From assembly GCA_965119745.1 (NCBI GenBank), contig OZ221973.1:496001-560000 (forward strand): a DNA stretch of 64,000 bases, in the 5' to 3' direction. Below the pieces are notes generated by a model that worked only from the letters and a program-made list of their open reading frames with translations, searched no databases and had not been told where the DNA came from. The first letter of the stretch is position 1. Each line of letters opens with the position of its first letter. A program made the translations under genes and the position numbers. This DNA comes from CAJFUR01 sp904420575 (GTDB lineage Bacteria > Actinomycetota > Coriobacteriia > Coriobacteriales > Eggerthellaceae). This document shows positions 1-7,870 of the stretch, in pieces.

Positions 1-400
1 TGCCGTCCAGGAACGGCACGGCCAGCCGCCCTTCCCTCAGGTACAGATGGAAGAACACGTTGGCGCTTCGTCCCTGGTACGTCGTGCCCTCGTACTCGTA
101 GCGGAACTCGGGGACCGCCACCACGAAGAAGCGCCCTTTCCTGCCCTTCCCCGCCTGGTCGGCGACCTGGGCGTTCCGACCGGCCGGCTCGCCCTGAGCG
201 CCGGCCTGGCCGCCGTCCCCGGCATCCTGGCCGCACGCTTCGCCGCCATCTTGGTCGCCCTCCGCGTCCTCGCCCAGATACACCGCGGGTGTTTCCTCCT
301 GGCAGAGATCGGTCTTCTTGGTGGCTATGACGTCAACGAACAGGATCGCGCATCCAGCGAACGTGATGGCAACCGCAACCGCTATGAGCAGGGCGTGCAT
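1..400 (-). CDS. Membrane-anchored DUF3592-like protein, C-terminus beyond the window
   Basis: From an ATG at 398-400 this frame stays open for 133 codons to the window edge, so the C-terminal part is missing. A purine-rich AAGGAG lies about 11 nt upstream. Residues 4-23 form one hydrophobic segment, probably a signal anchor. It is followed by an Asp/Gly/Gln/Ala-rich low-complexity linker (about 40-85) and then a beta-rich stretch containing RYEYEGTTYQGRSANVF, which resembles the core of DUF3592 membrane proteins. The gene is downstream of the GPH transporter, 155 nt away on the same strand, and could be the distal end of that operon. No function can be given; the family match is by eye only. 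Confidence 0.5.
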   Translation of the reverse strand, partial: MHALLIAVAVAITFAGCAILFVDVIATKKTDLCQEETPAVYLGEDAEGDQDGGEACGQDAGDGGQAGAQGEPAGRNAQVADQAGKGRKGRFFVVAVPEFRYEYEGTTYQGRSANVFFHLYLREGRLAVPFLDG

Positions 401-555
401 CGCAGACCACTCTCCTTGCTTTTCTCGTCGTCGGCGTGCTTCGGGCAGGCCGCGATCCGCGTGCGTTGCTTCGGGCAGGCCGCGGTCCGCCTGCGCCGCA
501 CCCGGCAGGCAGCCGGGCGCAACGCAGGCTTTCGTGCATGGCGCGCGTCAGGCCC

Positions 556-2058
556 CTATTCGGCCTTGCGGGCCTGCAACGCGGCTTCCGCTTCCTCCAT
601 CTGGGACGAGCTCAGACGATGCATGAAGAAGAAGGCGACGAAGCAGATGATCATGGCGATGGCCGGCACCATGAAGGTCATAAACGTGATGCCCTGGACC
701 ATGGTCCCCGTCACCACTTCGACCGTCTTGCTGTAGCCGATGACGGCCAGGCCGAAGCCCGCGATGGCGCCTTGGAACATCTTGCCGATGTTGGGGCACC
801 ACTGGATGGTGCCCATGATGAACGCCTTGGCGCTTTCGCCCTTCTTGTACTCCTGGTAGGTGATGGCGTTCGCCATGCAGGAAAACTCGACGGCCATCAT
901 CATGTTGCCGCCGAAGAAGCTCACGACAATGGCGACCGTGAACACGATCGTCGAGGCCGCTGCGCCGAAGAAGCCGAAGACCATCGAGACGATGACGATG
1001 GCCATGCCGGCCAGATACGTCAGGCGGTTGCCGAACTTGCGGGCGATGGCCTCGCCGCAGAACGTGCCCACCAGGCCGGCCGCGTTGGCCAGCGTGAGGC
1101 ACCCGGCGTAGAGCATGGGCTGGTCGAACACCACGGTGCAGTAGTACACGGCCATGGCGCCCAGAAGCATCGACCAGATGGCGCGGCCGACTTCGCCGAT
1201 GAACAGACCCAATGCGGGAAGGTTCGTGAAGAAGTACTTGAGGCACTTCCAGACGGACACCTTCTCGATGTCGCTCTGAATGGTCTCCACCTTCTCGCCC
1301 GCCTTCTTGGCAGCAGCGCGGCGCTGGCAGAACTCTTCGGTGGGATCCATCCCCTTGAACATCTTGAACAGGAAGATGTAGGCGATGACGAACACGATGC
1401 CCCAGATGAATGCCGTGATGGTGTAGCCGATGACCGTGTCGGGCTTCGCGTTGGACGCAAGGTCGCCCCCGGCGAAGAAAATGATCATGGGCAGCGACAC
1501 GGCAGCGAACAGCAGCTTGATGATCAGGTTGCCCTGCGCCTTGCGGGCGGACATCAGCGCGCGGTCGGCCTCGGTCTTCGAGGCGACGGTGATCATGGAC
1601 GTGGCGGAGATCATGAACAGGTTGATGAAGAACTGCCCGATGATGTAGCATCCGCCGATCAGCACGGCCTGCGGCACGCTGCCGGGCTGCACGCCAATCC
1701 ACGTCCAGTCGGTCCAGGCGCCCATGATGAACACGAGGGCGCAGATGGGCGCGAACAGCATGTAGGAGCGGTACTGGCCCCAACGCAGCCAGATGCGCTC
1801 GATGACGATGGCGGCGATGAACACGATGATCCAGGCCGCGAAGCTCGAAATGGTGGTCATGGTTCCCATGAGCGCCGGATCCATGCCGACCGCGTTGGTC
1901 AGGAAGTAGTTCCAGTACGAGCTCAGCATCTGGTTCCAGCCAGAGAAGAACATCATGCCGATGCCATACATCAGACCCATTTTCTGCGTGATGGCATTGG
2001 CGACCTTGGCAACGGCACCGCCCTGTGTTTCGGGAGCGGAAATTGCGCTGTCAGTCAT
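556..2058 (-). CDS. MFS transporter of the GPH (sugar:cation symporter-like) group, 500 aa
   Basis: A 12-helix polytopic protein. The N-terminal half carries RWGQYRSYMLFAPI, which matches the loop 2-3 signature of GPH-family symporters (RWGRYRP-type). The chosen ATG (2056-2058) has AAGGGGG about 7 nt upstream; a longer frame to 2253 exists but has no ribosome site. It is the last clear gene of the operon that begins with the molybdopterin oxidoreductase at 7581, although a 318-nt gap separates it from the trigger-factor-like gene. Established knowledge: GPH carriers move glycosides, uronates and other small organic anions. Inference: it imports the substrate, or exports the product, of the molybdoenzyme. 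The substrate is unknown. Confidence 0.85.
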   Translation of the reverse strand: MTDSAISAPETQGGAVAKVANAITQKMGLMYGIGMMFFSGWNQMLSSYWNYFLTNAVGMDPALMGTMTTISSFAAWIIVFIAAIVIERIWLRWGQYRSYMLFAPICALVFIMGAWTDWTWIGVQPGSVPQAVLIGGCYIIGQFFINLFMISATSMITVASKTEADRALMSARKAQGNLIIKLLFAAVSLPMIIFFAGGDLASNAKPDTVIGYTITAFIWGIVFVIAYIFLFKMFKGMDPTEEFCQRRAAAKKAGEKVETIQSDIEKVSVWKCLKYFFTNLPALGLFIGEVGRAIWSMLLGAMAVYYCTVVFDQPMLYAGCLTLANAAGLVGTFCGEAIARKFGNRLTYLAGMAIVIVSMVFGFFGAAASTIVFTVAIVVSFFGGNMMMAVEFSCMANAITYQEYKKGESAKAFIMGTIQWCPNIGKMFQGAIAGFGLAVIGYSKTVEVVTGTMVQGITFMTFMVPAIAMIICFVAFFFMHRLSSSQMEEAEAALQARKAE

Positions 2059-2376
2059 TGCAGACCCCCTTTTCCTTCTACTCTTTGCCTTACCTGTCTT
2101 TGCGCGCCGGCACAGCCGGCGCGTCCCCTCGAGCGTTTTGCTCCGCTCGACCTCAGCCTGCAGCTGGCAAGCCCAGCGGAGAGAAATCGCCCGATGCCCC
2201 CTGTTTGGCAGGCATGCACCTCCTTTCGTCCTCTTGCGCGGCCTTTTCTTCACGCCCCGTCGCCGGCACGGAAACGGCCAAGGACTTCGAGGCGAGCGTG
2301 TCGCCTCGGCGCCCCTCGTCCGTCACGGCGCCGGCAAGACGGGCTCCGTCGAAGCCCCCCATTCGACCGGCAACGA
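2059..2376. other. Gene-free spacer with two perfect hairpins between the chaperone and transporter genes
   Basis: No convincing gene is present in these 318 nt. Two inverted repeats are visible. The first has 9-bp arms CGCGCCGGC (2103-2111) and GCCGGCGCG (2115-2123) around a 3-nt loop. The second has 7-bp arms TCGAGCG (2129-2135) and CGCTCGA (2144-2150). Neither is followed by a T-run on the minus strand, so they are not classical terminators. They could lower read-through into the transporter gene or protect mRNA ends. Confidence 0.5.
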
Positions 2377-3744
2377 TCAATCGATGGCCATGGTGTCCAT
2401 GAGCCACTTCAAGGCCTTTTCGCGGCGGATGTGCTCGCCGAGCGATCTTCTGAAACCACGCTCGCGGAATTCCTCGTCGGACAGGTGCGCCAGTTCGCCT
2501 GAAAGCTGCGACTTCGCCGCCGCCACGTCCTCCTCGGTCTCCTCGAGCCCCAGTTCGCGCGCCAGAACATCGAGCGCGAGGTTCTGGCGCAGGTATTCCG
2601 ACGCCTGCATGAACGTGTTCAGGTTGAACGCGTCCTGGGTGATGCCGTGCTCCTCGCAGTATTCTTCCAGCGTCATGCCCTGCGCCTCCAACTGGGCGCA
2701 CGTCTGTGCGAGAAGCGATTCCTTGGCGTGCTGGTACATTTCGTCGGGGATGCTGCCCCGGAGACGCTTTTCCAAGGCGGAACGCGCGCGGCTCACCAAC
2801 TGCTGGCGCTCCACGCGCTCCTTCTGGGCTTCGAGGTCGGCCCGCACGAACTGGCGGAACCCCTCCACCGTGCCGAACTGGGGCAGGTTGCGCCTCACCC
2901 ATGCGTCGTCGATGACGGGCACCGCCTTCTGCTGCACTTCCCACAGCGTCACGTCCGCCACGTAGTCGTCGGACGCGGGAGCCTGCCCCGCGCCGTCCTT
3001 GGCAGCGGCGCCGTCCTCCGGCGCGGGGCCGCCGGCGAAGATCCCGGCGGCGGCTTGCGCCTGCTCCACCAGGAACCGCACCTTGCGCATCTCGCCCGCC
3101 CGCATGCCCAGGACACCTTCAAGGAAGCCGTCCGGCACCTGCCCCCGCGCCACCTCCACCGTGCGCCGCATGCCCGAAAGCTCCTTGCATGCAGCGCCGT
3201 TCTTCCGCATGTCCACGTCCATGAGCGCCCAATCGCCCTCGGCAAGCGCCTCGTGGTCGGCACGCCGCAGCTCGGCGAACTGGCGGGCGGTGAAGGCCAG
3301 CTGCTCGTCGACGTCGGCCTCTTCCACGGCCACCTCCGGCCGCTCGACACGCACCGGGTCGATGCTCGCAAGCGTCAGGTGCGGGCGCGGGACGACGTTC
3401 GCCACGAACGCGAAGTCCTCTCCCTCATGGGGAAACCCTTCGGCATGGACGCCCGGCGCCAGCACGGTGTCCAGCCCCAAGGTCCGCACGGCTTCGGTGG
3501 TGAAGCGGTTGAGCACGAAGTCGCGGCAGGCCTCTTGCAACACCTCGGCGCCCACCAGGCCTTCCAGCCTGCGCACGCGTTCGGGGCCTGCCGGTGCGCC
3601 CACCTGCTTCACGCGCGCCATCAGGTCGTAGAACCCCTCCATCGCGCGCTCGACGTCGGCCGCCGCCACCACGATGTCGATCTCGATGCGTTGGCCCTTG
3701 TCCTTGGCCTCGTACTCAAGCTTGATGAAGGTCGACTCGCCCAT
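2377..3744 (-). CDS. Divergent trigger-factor-like chaperone, 455 aa
   Basis: The order of domains follows trigger factor: an N-terminal domain (about 1-145), an FKBP-type domain (about 160-260, with DGFLEGVLGMRAGEMRKVRF) and a helical C-terminal arm ending in KALKWLMDTMAID. The N-terminal domain keeps family features such as EVLQEACRDFVLNRF and VERPEVAVEEADVDEQL. The ribosome-docking signature GFRxGxxP is missing; that place reads VGAPAGPER. The FKBP domain carries a Gly/Ala/Pro/Asp-rich insert (FAGGPAPEDGAAAKDGAG). Start ATG 3742-3744 has AAGGGG 8 nt upstream. It sits inside a molybdoenzyme operon lacking a TorD gene, so a dedicated folding or cofactor-loading role is inferred. It is unlikely to be the housekeeping trigger factor. 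Confidence 0.75.
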   Translation of the reverse strand: MGESTFIKLEYEAKDKGQRIEIDIVVAAADVERAMEGFYDLMARVKQVGAPAGPERVRRLEGLVGAEVLQEACRDFVLNRFTTEAVRTLGLDTVLAPGVHAEGFPHEGEDFAFVANVVPRPHLTLASIDPVRVERPEVAVEEADVDEQLAFTARQFAELRRADHEALAEGDWALMDVDMRKNGAACKELSGMRRTVEVARGQVPDGFLEGVLGMRAGEMRKVRFLVEQAQAAAGIFAGGPAPEDGAAAKDGAGQAPASDDYVADVTLWEVQQKAVPVIDDAWVRRNLPQFGTVEGFRQFVRADLEAQKERVERQQLVSRARSALEKRLRGSIPDEMYQHAKESLLAQTCAQLEAQGMTLEEYCEEHGITQDAFNLNTFMQASEYLRQNLALDVLARELGLEETEEDVAAAKSQLSGELAHLSDEEFRERGFRRSLGEHIRREKALKWLMDTMAID

Positions 3745-3910
3745 CGAGCATTCCCCTTGCCATTCGAACCCGCCCCCGATAATCCATGCCCGGCCGCGCC
3801 TTGCTTCCGGGAAAGCGCCCGCTGTTGCCGGCGCCTGCTGCCGCTGCCGCCGGCGCCACCGTTGTTGCCGCTGCTGCCTGCCGCCGGCGCCACTGTTGCT
3901 GCCGCTCGTG

Positions 3911-4180
3911 CTACTTCGCGCCCGGCGCCTTCGGCGCGCCAGGAGCCGCAGGACGCCCAGGGGCAGCCGGCGCTCCGGGCGCCGCCGGCATGCCGGGAGC
4001 CTTGGGGGCCCCGGGTGCCGCCGGCGCTCCGGGAGCGCCCGGTGCGCCCATCGGCTTCGGCCCCCCCGACGCCAGCGGCGCGCCGCATTCCTTGCATTCC
4101 GTGTCGAAGTACCCGTTCTCTGCACCGCATTGGGGGCACGTCTTGGTCGCCGCCTGCGCGTCTGCTGGTCTGAAACACAT
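3911..4180 (-). CDS. Zinc-ribbon protein with collagen-like Gly-Ala-Pro tail, 89 aa
   Basis: The N-terminal half has a four-cysteine zinc ribbon, CPQCG then CKECG (about residues 15-33). From about residue 45 the protein is almost entirely GAP/AAPG triplets ending in KAPGAK. A GAGGTGA ribosome site lies 8 nt before the ATG (4178-4180). It lies between the chaperone-like gene and the small-protein genes, same strand. Zinc ribbons of this type often act as scaffolds or nucleic-acid/protein binders; the Gly-Pro-rich tail may be a flexible or triple-helical spacer. The role in the operon is unknown. The repetitive tail DNA is prone to slippage, so tail length may vary between strains. Confidence 0.7.
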   Translation of the reverse strand: MCFRPADAQAATKTCPQCGAENGYFDTECKECGAPLASGGPKPMGAPGAPGAPAAPGAPKAPGMPAAPGAPAAPGRPAAPGAPKAPGAK

Positions 4181-4264
4181 GATTCGCTCACCTCGCTTCG
4201 GCCGGCCGCATGATGCGGCAGGCCGCTCGTCGCGTGCCCCCGCAAAGGCGGGCGGCGCGCTTGC

Positions 4265-4504
4265 CTACTTGACTTTCTCGCCGTTCTTCTGGGCCTTGTA
4301 GTACCTGCCCAAGGGAACGATCTCCCCTCGGGAGCCAGGTTCTTCCTCCCCGTCCAGGCGGTAGTACACGATCTCTGGCATCATCTCGACCTCGTTGAGC
4401 CATTCGTAGCGGTAGTACAGGGCGCCGTCGAGGACGAACGCCTCCTTCGTCGATTCGGCGGCCAGGACGTCGGCGTACCTTTCGAGAATCTGCTCGCGCT
4501 CCAT
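4265..4504 (-). CDS. Small acidic protein of unknown function, paralog of the next upstream gene (79 aa)
   Basis: No known domain recognised. It aligns end to end with the 76-aa product of 4663-4893: both start M-x-[KR]-[DE]-Q, share DGALYYRY in the middle, have E/Y-rich aromatic positions in the second half and end AQK-x-x-x-K. GAAGGGGG sits directly against an upstream ATG (4511-4513) but 9 nt before the ATG at 4502-4504, so the latter (MEREQILERY) is chosen. It lacks cysteines, signal peptide and membrane segments. Position inside the molybdoenzyme operon suggests a small accessory subunit or assembly factor. Confidence 0.7.
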   Translation of the reverse strand: MEREQILERYADVLAAESTKEAFVLDGALYYRYEWLNEVEMMPEIVYYRLDGEEEPGSRGEIVPLGRYYKAQKNGEKVK

Positions 4505-4662
4505 CGAAACCATCCCCCTTCGCTTTCTCGGACTGTGCTTTGCCTGTGCTCAGTACGCGCTGGTCAGGCGCGCAGGGGCGCGCGGCGCCTCGTGCGTGCA
4601 TGCCGGGGCGCCTCCGTTCCACGGCCTTCGCCCCGCGCGGCGCGCCTGCGCGCGACCGTCCG

Positions 4663-4893
4663 TCACTTCAGCTTGTCGCCCTTTTGCGCTTCGTGGAACG
4701 CCACCGTGTTCACGGCCACCGGGTCGGCCCCTGGCTCCACGATCTTGTAGAACGTGATCTGGCCGGGCTCGGTCACCGGATCGGCGGCGTCGTAGCGGTA
4801 ATACAGGGCGCCGTCGCGGCCCAGGTAGGCCTCCACGCAGTACCAGTCGGCCACCAAATCGCCGTAGTGCTCGATCACTTGGTCCTTGTTCAT
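4663..4893 (-). CDS. Small protein of unknown function, paralog of the 79-aa neighbour (76 aa)
   Basis: Starts MNKDQVIEHYGDLVADWY and contains DGALYYRY and a C-terminal HEAQKGDKLK, all matched by the downstream paralog. GGAAGGAG lies about 6 nt before the ATG (4891-4893). The gene follows the FeS subunit gene after 14 nt and precedes its paralog by about 158 nt of GC-rich DNA. A tandem duplication followed by divergence is the simplest explanation. Length, lack of cysteines and predicted cytoplasmic location fit an accessory or regulatory subunit of the molybdoenzyme; no homology to a characterised family could be named. Confidence 0.75.
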   Translation of the reverse strand: MNKDQVIEHYGDLVADWYCVEAYLGRDGALYYRYDAADPVTEPGQITFYKIVEPGADPVAVNTVAFHEAQKGDKLK

Positions 4894-4907
4894 TGCCGCT
4901 CCTTCCC

Positions 4908-5243
4908 TCAGCGATCGCACGGGGCAAAGAGCACCATGTGCGACGACGTCATCCGCTTCGCCAGCTCTTCCACCGGCCCGTATTCCATGCACAGGCCCTG
5001 GCAATGGTGGACGCAGGTGGGAAGCCGGCCTTCGTCCACGCGCTGCGCGCACAAGTCGCAGCGGTCGGTGGGCGTGGGGACGAAGTTGAACTCCCACGAC
5101 CCGTCGGGCAGCTGATCGGGGCCTTGCTGGGTCAGCCTGATGCCCCATTCGCCCTCTTCGAAGCCGTGCTCCACCTTGCATGCCATCTCGCAGCTATGGC
5201 AGCCGGTGCAGAAGTTGTAATTGATGAGCAAGCCGTTCAACAT
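4908..5243 (-). CDS. Two-cluster 4Fe-4S subunit of the molybdopterin oxidoreductase, 111 aa
   Basis: Cysteines 12, 15, 18 and 22 (CTGCHSCEMAC) form a full ferredoxin motif. Cysteines 62, 65, 77, 81 and 85 (CDLC, then CVHHCQGLC) supply a second cluster. The protein is far shorter than DmsB-type four-cluster subunits. The ATG at 5241-5243 has AGGAGGG upstream and the gene starts 13 nt after the catalytic subunit stop, so the two are translationally close partners. It should pass electrons to or from the Mo subunit in the cytoplasm, since neither protein has an export signal. Short two-cluster partners are known for some soluble gut molybdoenzymes. Confidence 0.88.
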   Translation of the reverse strand: MLNGLLINYNFCTGCHSCEMACKVEHGFEEGEWGIRLTQQGPDQLPDGSWEFNFVPTPTDRCDLCAQRVDEGRLPTCVHHCQGLCMEYGPVEELAKRMTSSHMVLFAPCDR

Positions 5244-5256
5244 GTTTTCCGCCCTC

Positions 5257-7581
5257 CTAGCCTTTCACGACTTCGAACTGGTTGCGGCCCAGGTTTTCGG
5301 GCAGTTCCGTTTGGGGTTGTTTGCCGTCGGTCACCTTGTACACGTTGCAGAGCTGGGTCTTGTAGGAGGATCCGTAGCCCGCCGTGGCCATGTCGTTCTG
5401 GATGACCAGGCAGTTGATGTTCGAGTCGAAGGCGCCGTACAGGCCGTCTTCCAGCTTGCCCGAACGCTCGGGGAACCACCAGCCGTGCTCGGCCATGACG
5501 GTGCCCTTGAGGATGCCGGCGGAAACCTGCGCCTTCTGCATGCACTTGCCCCACTGGTTCTCCAAATACACCCAGTCGCCGTCCTGGATGCCCAATGCGG
5601 CGGCGTCCTCGGGGTTGATCTCGCACAGCGGCCACGGGTGGAACTCGCGCATGGACTTGAGCTGACGGTGCTCGGAATGGAAGAACTCCCAGCTGCGCCG
5701 CCCCGTCGTGAGCACGAAGGGATAGTCCTTGGCCTCTTCGGGAGCCGAAACCGGGCTGGACGTGGGCTCTTTGAAGTGCGGGAGCGGGTCGATGCCGGCC
5801 GAGTCGTACATGGTGCAGTACAGCTCGATGCGCCCCGTGGTGGTGTTGAAGCCGGGCTGATGGTCGAAGCGCATGTCGCCCGTCTCGTACTTGCGGTACT
5901 GGAACTTCGGGTACACGAGCGTCTTTTCCTGCAGCTCTTCCCACGTGATGTCGAAGGGCATGGACGAGAGGTTCTTCATGACGTACTCGTTCATTTCGGG
6001 AACCGTGTCCCAGAAGAACATGTCGGGGTTGAGGATCTGGCCCAGTTCCAGCATGATCTGCTCGTCGCCGCGCGCGTCGCCGGCCTGCAGGATCTTGTTG
6101 ATGGCGCGCAGCGGCGTGAACCAGGCGCGGATGCCCCAGCGCTCGCATCCCATGGCGATGGGCAGCACGATGTCGGCGCAGCCCACGGCCGTCGGGGTCA
6201 TGAACAGGTCGCATACCACGACGAAGGGCACCTTCTGCCAGGCCTCGTACACGCGCTTGGCCTCGCCGGCCATGTTGATGAAGCTGTTCGTGGAGCACAG
6301 GAAGCCCATCTTGATGGGATAGGGCTCGCCGGTCTCCATGGCCAGCAGGATGTCGTCGCCCATGGAGTGCGGGCCGAACCCGACCGTGCGCAGCGCGTAC
6401 TTGCCGTCGCCCAAGCGCCCTTCGCGGACCTCCTTGCCCATGCCCTTGCAGATGTTCTCGCGGATGTCGGACTGAACGTGGCCGTACTTCACGTTCACGA
6501 AGCCGCCCGGCACGTCGATTGACCCGGTGAGCACTTCCACGGCTGCCACGGCCAAGGATGCGCCCACAGCCCACTTGGTCTGGTCGAGCGGAAGGCCCCA
6601 CTGCAAGGCCACGGTGCCGGCCGCACCCAGGTAGCGCGCCGCTTCCACGATCTTTTCGGCCGGAACCCACGATATCTTCTCCACGACCTCGGGCGTGTAG
6701 GCGGCGGCACGGTCGGCCAAGGCCTCCATGCCGTACACCCACATGTCGCAGAACTCCTTGTCGTACAGATCTTCCTGCAGCATGATGTTGCAGATGCCCA
6801 AGGCCACGGCGGCATCGGTGCCGGGACGCGGCTGCAGGAATATGTCTGCATGGGCGGCCATCCACGTCACGCGCGTGTCGACCACGAACAGACGGGAGCC
6901 GTGCTGCATGCAGTCGACGATCCAATGCCCGAAGAAGCCGTCCGCGTTGGAGACGACCGGGTTGCAGGCCCAGTTGAGGATGACGTCGGGGCGGCGGTAC
7001 TCCGGATCGTCGAAGCGCTCGGCGGAAAGCTGCGCGCAGTCGGCGATGAAGTCGGACCCGAAGATGGCGTTCATGGCCTGCAGGCGCGGCGTGTAGCAGC
7101 AGTCGCCGGAAAGCATGCCCGCCGTGTCGTTGGGGGTCTTGAAGCCGGCGAAGGCCAAAGACGACGTCTGCCACGTGGCGTTGCGGCCCGTGCCGATGCC
7201 CGTGACGATGGACTTGGGACCGAATTCCTCGGTCACCTCGCGCGCCTTTTCCGCAATGAGGGCATACGCCTCGTCCATAGTGATTTCTTCCCACTTGTTC
7301 TCGCCGCGCTCGCCCACGCGGCGCAGCGGATGCAGGATGCGGTCGGGATGGTTCACGGCCTCCACCATGGCCAGGCAGCGCATGCACAGCCTGCCCTCGT
7401 TGACTGGCGAGCGCGGATCGCCCTCGATTTTCACCAGCTTGTCATCCTTGGTGTAGAACAGCACGTTGCACCCCTGATGACAGCCTGGCCCCGACCACTG
7501 GCAGCTGCGCGTGACCGTCAAGTCCCCCTCTTGCCACTGCCATTCCTCGCGATAGAGATCGGGATTCATACCTTTTCTCAT
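5257..7581 (-). CDS. Cytoplasmic molybdopterin (bis-MGD) oxidoreductase, catalytic subunit, 774 aa
   Basis: A DMSO-reductase-family catalytic subunit. Cysteines near the N-terminus (27, 34, 38, 66, 69) surround LVKIEGDPRSPVNEGRLCMRC and bind the proximal 4Fe-4S cluster. The region where this family places its Mo ligand reads LSGDCCYTPR (Cys161/162). The bis-MGD-binding C-terminal domain starts near FVLTTGRRSWEFFHSEHRQL. There is no Tat signal: the protein begins MRKGMNPDLYREEW. The ATG at 7579-7581 has AGGAG about 8 nt upstream; the in-frame ATG at 7567 lacks one. Inference: it belongs to the acetylene-hydratase/transhydroxylase-like branch that includes gut catechol dehydroxylases, acting on a small phenolic. 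Substrate not determinable. Confidence 0.88.
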   Translation of the reverse strand: MRKGMNPDLYREEWQWQEGDLTVTRSCQWSGPGCHQGCNVLFYTKDDKLVKIEGDPRSPVNEGRLCMRCLAMVEAVNHPDRILHPLRRVGERGENKWEEITMDEAYALIAEKAREVTEEFGPKSIVTGIGTGRNATWQTSSLAFAGFKTPNDTAGMLSGDCCYTPRLQAMNAIFGSDFIADCAQLSAERFDDPEYRRPDVILNWACNPVVSNADGFFGHWIVDCMQHGSRLFVVDTRVTWMAAHADIFLQPRPGTDAAVALGICNIMLQEDLYDKEFCDMWVYGMEALADRAAAYTPEVVEKISWVPAEKIVEAARYLGAAGTVALQWGLPLDQTKWAVGASLAVAAVEVLTGSIDVPGGFVNVKYGHVQSDIRENICKGMGKEVREGRLGDGKYALRTVGFGPHSMGDDILLAMETGEPYPIKMGFLCSTNSFINMAGEAKRVYEAWQKVPFVVVCDLFMTPTAVGCADIVLPIAMGCERWGIRAWFTPLRAINKILQAGDARGDEQIMLELGQILNPDMFFWDTVPEMNEYVMKNLSSMPFDITWEELQEKTLVYPKFQYRKYETGDMRFDHQPGFNTTTGRIELYCTMYDSAGIDPLPHFKEPTSSPVSAPEEAKDYPFVLTTGRRSWEFFHSEHRQLKSMREFHPWPLCEINPEDAAALGIQDGDWVYLENQWGKCMQKAQVSAGILKGTVMAEHGWWFPERSGKLEDGLYGAFDSNINCLVIQNDMATAGYGSSYKTQLCNVYKVTDGKQPQTELPENLGRNQFEVVKG

Positions 7582-7827
7582 CCAAGCTCTCCTCTCTCTC
7601 GGGCCACCTTGGCTCTGTGGTTCGCATCTTAGGAGGGGCCGGAAGCATATGAAAAAGTCGGATGTGCGCCTGCGCGCGAACGCAGCCGGCATGGACGCGC
7701 ACGCAAGGGCGCATGGATGGCCGATGGGCGGGGCATGCCCGTTCCCGCTTTGCGCATGGGTGCCATTCCCGTTCCTTATGGCTGCCATTCCTCTTTTCTT
7801 GGGCGCATCGGAGCCCGGGGGAAGCGG

Positions 7828-7836
7828 TGATACAAT
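7828..7836 (+). promoter_or_regulatory. Extended -10 promoter element for the LysR gene
   Basis: The sequence TGaTACAAT fits an extended -10 box (TG at 7828-7829, hexamer 7831-7836), 34 nt before the LysR start codon. No good -35 hexamer is visible at the expected distance, which is usual for extended -10 promoters or for regulated ones. The 289-nt divergent spacer (7582-7870) must also hold the molybdoenzyme operon promoter; I could not place it with confidence. Confidence 0.5.
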
Positions 7837-7870
7837 GAGGGGTAATTCATAGGCGACAGGGGGCTGCTGC

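Noticed and set aside
436..2502. 688-codon plus-strand frame over the GPH transporter
   Set aside because: Shadow frame rich in His/Asp/Gly; the minus-strand transporter accounts for the sequence.
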